A stretch of DNA of 64,000 bases from Luteolibacter rhizosphaerae (GTDB lineage Bacteria > Verrucomicrobiota > Verrucomicrobiia > Verrucomicrobiales > Akkermansiaceae): positions 310,001 to 374,000 of the forward strand of contig NZ_JAPDDR010000001.1 of NCBI RefSeq assembly GCF_025950095.1, written 5' to 3'. Within the stretch, counting starts at the first letter, position 1, and the number at the start of each line of letters is the position of its first letter. Of the stretch, positions 62,284 to 64,000 are shown in pieces. The translations under genes and the position numbers were made by a program. A model generated the notes under the pieces. That model saw nothing but the letters and a program-made list of their open reading frames with translations. It was not told where the DNA came from and made no database searches.

Positions 62284-63174
62284 ATGCCTCAACCGCCCCG
62301 CAAACGCCCGCACTATCAGGCGAAGAAGACTTGGAAGCAGGGTGGGGGACCGCGTCCCGGCGGTGGAAATCCGGGCTACTCCGGACCGAAGCGCCCCGCC
62401 CCGCGCCGCGATGGGCCGGAGCAAGGCTGGGACCAAGTCGCCGGCTGGTATGACAAGCTCGTCGGTGATCGTGGCTCGGACTATCACCGGAATGTCATTC
62501 TCCCTGCGGCCATGCGCCTGCTGGCCCCGGCACCCGGCGAGAAGATTCTCGATCTGTGCTGCGGCCAAGGCGTGCTGATCCCGCTGCTGCTCGAAGCGAA
62601 GGCGGCGAAGGTCACCGGGGTCGATGCCAGCCCGCGCTTGATCGAGTCCGCGCAGCGCCGGTTCGGCCCCGATCCCCGCATCGATCTGGTCGTGGCAGAT
62701 GCCTGTGTACCCGGCTCTTGGGCGGATGGTTCGCACGATGCCGCTGCCTGTATCATGGCCGTGCACGATGTGCCGGATCTTCCCGCGATGGCCCGCCAAG
62801 TGGCCGCTTCCCTGAAGCCCGGCGGCCGCTTCGTCGCGGTCTTCATGCACCCCTGCTTCCGCATCCCGCAGCAGGCCCACTGGGGCTGGGATGAGGGGCG
62901 GAAACTCCAGTTCCGCCGCGTGGACCGCTATGGCGTTCCGCAGGAGATTCCCATTGTCACCCATCCCGGGCAGGGCGGGGGAGATACCACCACCTTCTAC
63001 CATCGCCCGGTCGGCGATGTTCTCACCGCCTTCGGCCAAGCCGGCCTAGGGGTCACCGTCTGCGAGGAACTCTACAGCCACCGCCGTTCCCAGCCCGGCC
63101 CGCGGGCGAAGGGCGAGAACCGCGCGGTGAAGGAGTTCCCCGTCTTCATGGCGATCTCTTGTGTGAAGCGCTAG
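62284..63174 (+). CDS. SAM-dependent methyltransferase with basic N-terminus
   Basis: A 296-residue protein. The first ~50 residues are rich in Pro, Lys, Arg and Gly and probably disordered, perhaps nucleic-acid-binding. A class I methyltransferase fold follows with motif I KILDLCCGQGVLIPLLL, motif II TGVDASPRLIE and an acidic VVADACVPGSWADGS loop. The substrate is not evident. It lies 29 bases after recR. Confidence 0.82.
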   Translation: MPQPPRKRPHYQAKKTWKQGGGPRPGGGNPGYSGPKRPAPRRDGPEQGWDQVAGWYDKLVGDRGSDYHRNVILPAAMRLLAPAPGEKILDLCCGQGVLIPLLLEAKAAKVTGVDASPRLIESAQRRFGPDPRIDLVVADACVPGSWADGSHDAAACIMAVHDVPDLPAMARQVAASLKPGGRFVAVFMHPCFRIPQQAHWGWDEGRKLQFRRVDRYGVPQEIPIVTHPGQGGGDTTTFYHRPVGDVLTAFGQAGLGVTVCEELYSHRRSQPGPRAKGENRAVKEFPVFMAISCVKR

Positions 63175-63189
63175 ATCGTGCCGAGGGGT

Positions 63190-63498
63190 CTATTGCGTAT
63201 CGTCCTTGAGGCGGCGCGGAAGGTCCATGCTCTCGTGTAAGATGGAAAGCACGCCAATGGTTCCGTTCGGGAACTCCCTGAAGAAGATATAATGGTGCCG
63301 GTAGCGGGTGAAGAAGATGCCGTGAAAGCGCCGCTCCTTGGCCGCCCTCCATGTGAGCCTCTGCTGCGATAGCGATTCGGCATGGGAAATGAGGCCCGTC
63401 ACGTACTCGTCGGCTTGGTTATCGTCCCAAGCTTCTGCCGTGTAGGTCCAGATTTCGAGCAGTCGCTCCCGAGCTGCTGGCAAAATCACGACCTTCAC
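63190..63498 (-). CDS. ParE/RelE-family toxin
   Basis: A 102-residue small basic protein. The N-terminal PAARERLLEIWTYTAEAWDD and C-terminal GIFFTRYRHHYIFFREFPNG plus VLSILHESMDLPRRL are typical of ParE/RelE toxins. It is preceded by an antitoxin gene with ATGA overlap, forming a two-gene module. The ParE-like pattern suggests gyrase or ribosome interference; not distinguishable here. Confidence 0.9.
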   Translation of the reverse strand: MKVVILPAARERLLEIWTYTAEAWDDNQADEYVTGLISHAESLSQQRLTWRAAKERRFHGIFFTRYRHHYIFFREFPNGTIGVLSILHESMDLPRRLKDDTQ

Positions 63499-63761
63499 TT
63501 GGCTTCCTCCCGGCGTCGTCTGGCTTCGGCTAGGACAGACTTCGGATCAAGCGGAACAAAGTCCGATTCGGATGCCGCCATCCCGGCCTTTAATTCCAGA
63601 TGGAGGGCGTCCCAGCGCTGTGCTTCGTCGCGCTCATAATCGCGGCGAACGAGGTCGCGGATGTATTCGCTGGCCGAGCCATAAAGACCGTCGGTACCGG
63701 AGCGTTGCTCCACGAATTCCTTCAACGCGCCTGAAAACCGTACGTTCACGCCTTCCGCCAT
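63495..63761 (-). CDS. Ribbon-helix-helix antitoxin (ParD/CopG-like)
   Basis: An 88-residue protein from the ATG at 63761; the ORF from 63788 would extend into the operator. The RHH core is NVRFSGALKEFVEQRSGTDG with YGSASEYIRDLVRRD, and the acidic/Lys-rich tail (ALHLELKAGMAASES) should wrap the toxin. It precedes and overlaps the toxin gene. Confidence 0.9.
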   Translation of the reverse strand: MAEGVNVRFSGALKEFVEQRSGTDGLYGSASEYIRDLVRRDYERDEAQRWDALHLELKAGMAASESDFVPLDPKSVLAEARRRREEAK

Positions 63762-63779
63762 AGGCGGTAAGCTACACTT

Positions 63780-63807
63780 GTCCCACAAAAAGTCAATTTC
63801 GTGGGAC
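63780..63807. promoter_or_regulatory. Toxin-antitoxin operator dyad
   Basis: A perfect inverted repeat, GTCCCAC (63780-63786) and GTGGGAC (63801-63807), with a 14-base AT-rich spacer. It lies 18 bases before the antitoxin start. Antitoxin autorepression is the likely role. Confidence 0.75.
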
Positions 63808-63954
63808 GGGCTCTACCTAGGCCTTCGCGCCGTAGGCCGCCTATCTGGCTATTCAGGTCCGCTTTTGCCGCGCCTGCCGCCTCGCATGCCCTCTTCGGTC
63901 AAATCCGCCCCCGCCATTGACGCGCCATCACCGGCCCCCTAGGTTCCCGCCCGA

Positions 63955-64000
63955 ATGAGCGGCTGCCACGGTCCCCAGATGAAGATGGATCCTGCCCTGC
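63955..64000 (+). CDS. Possible CDS start, truncated by window edge
   Basis: An ATG at 63955 opens a frame (MSGCHGPQMKMDPAL) that continues past the window end. No ribosome-binding site is evident and the family cannot be recognised from 15 residues. The preceding 190 bases contain the toxin-antitoxin operator and nothing else obvious. Confidence 0.3.
   Translation, partial: MSGCHGPQMKMDPAL

Noticed and set aside
1..64000. tRNA, rRNA, CRISPR and insertion sequences
   Set aside because: No cloverleaf, rRNA core, regularly spaced repeats or transposase was noticed. A covariance-model search could still find a small RNA I missed.

Overview
This GC-rich 64 kb window reads as chromosomal DNA of a Gram-negative bacterium, most likely a verrucomicrobium of the Luteolibacter/Haloferula type. 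That placement is an inference. It rests on LpxA (a lipid A gene), TonB-dependent outer-membrane transport, a PEP-CTERM tail, Asp/Gly-rich C-terminal domains on secreted proteins, and families of secreted helical proteins of unknown function. I saw no rRNA, tRNA, CRISPR array, insertion sequence or prophage. Coding density is very high and no gene-free stretch exceeds 300 bases.

Layout. 1-3.5 kb: branched-chain amino acid ABC importer (livG partial, livM, livH, substrate-binding lipoprotein), minus strand. 3.6-7.1 kb: two small exported proteins, an alkaline-phosphatase-superfamily phosphodiesterase and a phosphodiester glycosidase. 7.2-12 kb: amino-sugar block glmM, TPR gene, GlmU-like acyltransferase, glmS. 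12-15 kb: ClC channel and MarR regulator divergent from an HPP-family membrane protein, with a perfect 15-bp dyad between them. 15-19 kb: lpxA, assimilatory-type nitrate reductase, MOSC protein. 19-23.4 kb: a five-gene PadR-controlled operon whose main product joins a cytoplasmic helical domain, membrane helices, VIT and VWA-like regions and a PEP-CTERM tail. 23.5 kb: MYG1 family.

24.4-38.6 kb is the most striking region: a TonB-dependent receptor, a secreted protein made of two nearly identical ~500-residue units, DUF3450, ExbB/TolQ, ExbD, TonB, TPR protein, phosphate-selective-type porin and a small secreted protein. Copies of one operator-like dyad, GTGACG-N4-CGTCAC, sit in front of each of its three transcriptional blocks. 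It looks like a complete, dedicated nutrient-uptake machine under one regulator.

38.6-51.2 kb: housekeeping and metabolism (2-hydroxyacid dehydrogenase, UvrD-type helicase, UPF0114 protein, polA, M20 peptidase, glnS) mixed with secreted proteins. 51.2-52.9 kb: Lrp regulator divergent from the branched-chain amino acid exporter azlCD. 52.9-55.1 kb: a second ExbB/ExbD-like set in which the ExbD membrane aspartate appears to be asparagine. 55.1-63.2 kb: fabF, thioesterase, a pair of related secreted helical proteins, rpsU, bcp peroxiredoxin, recR, methyltransferase. 63.2-63.8 kb: ParE/RelE toxin and RHH antitoxin with a dyad operator. A possible new gene starts at the right edge.
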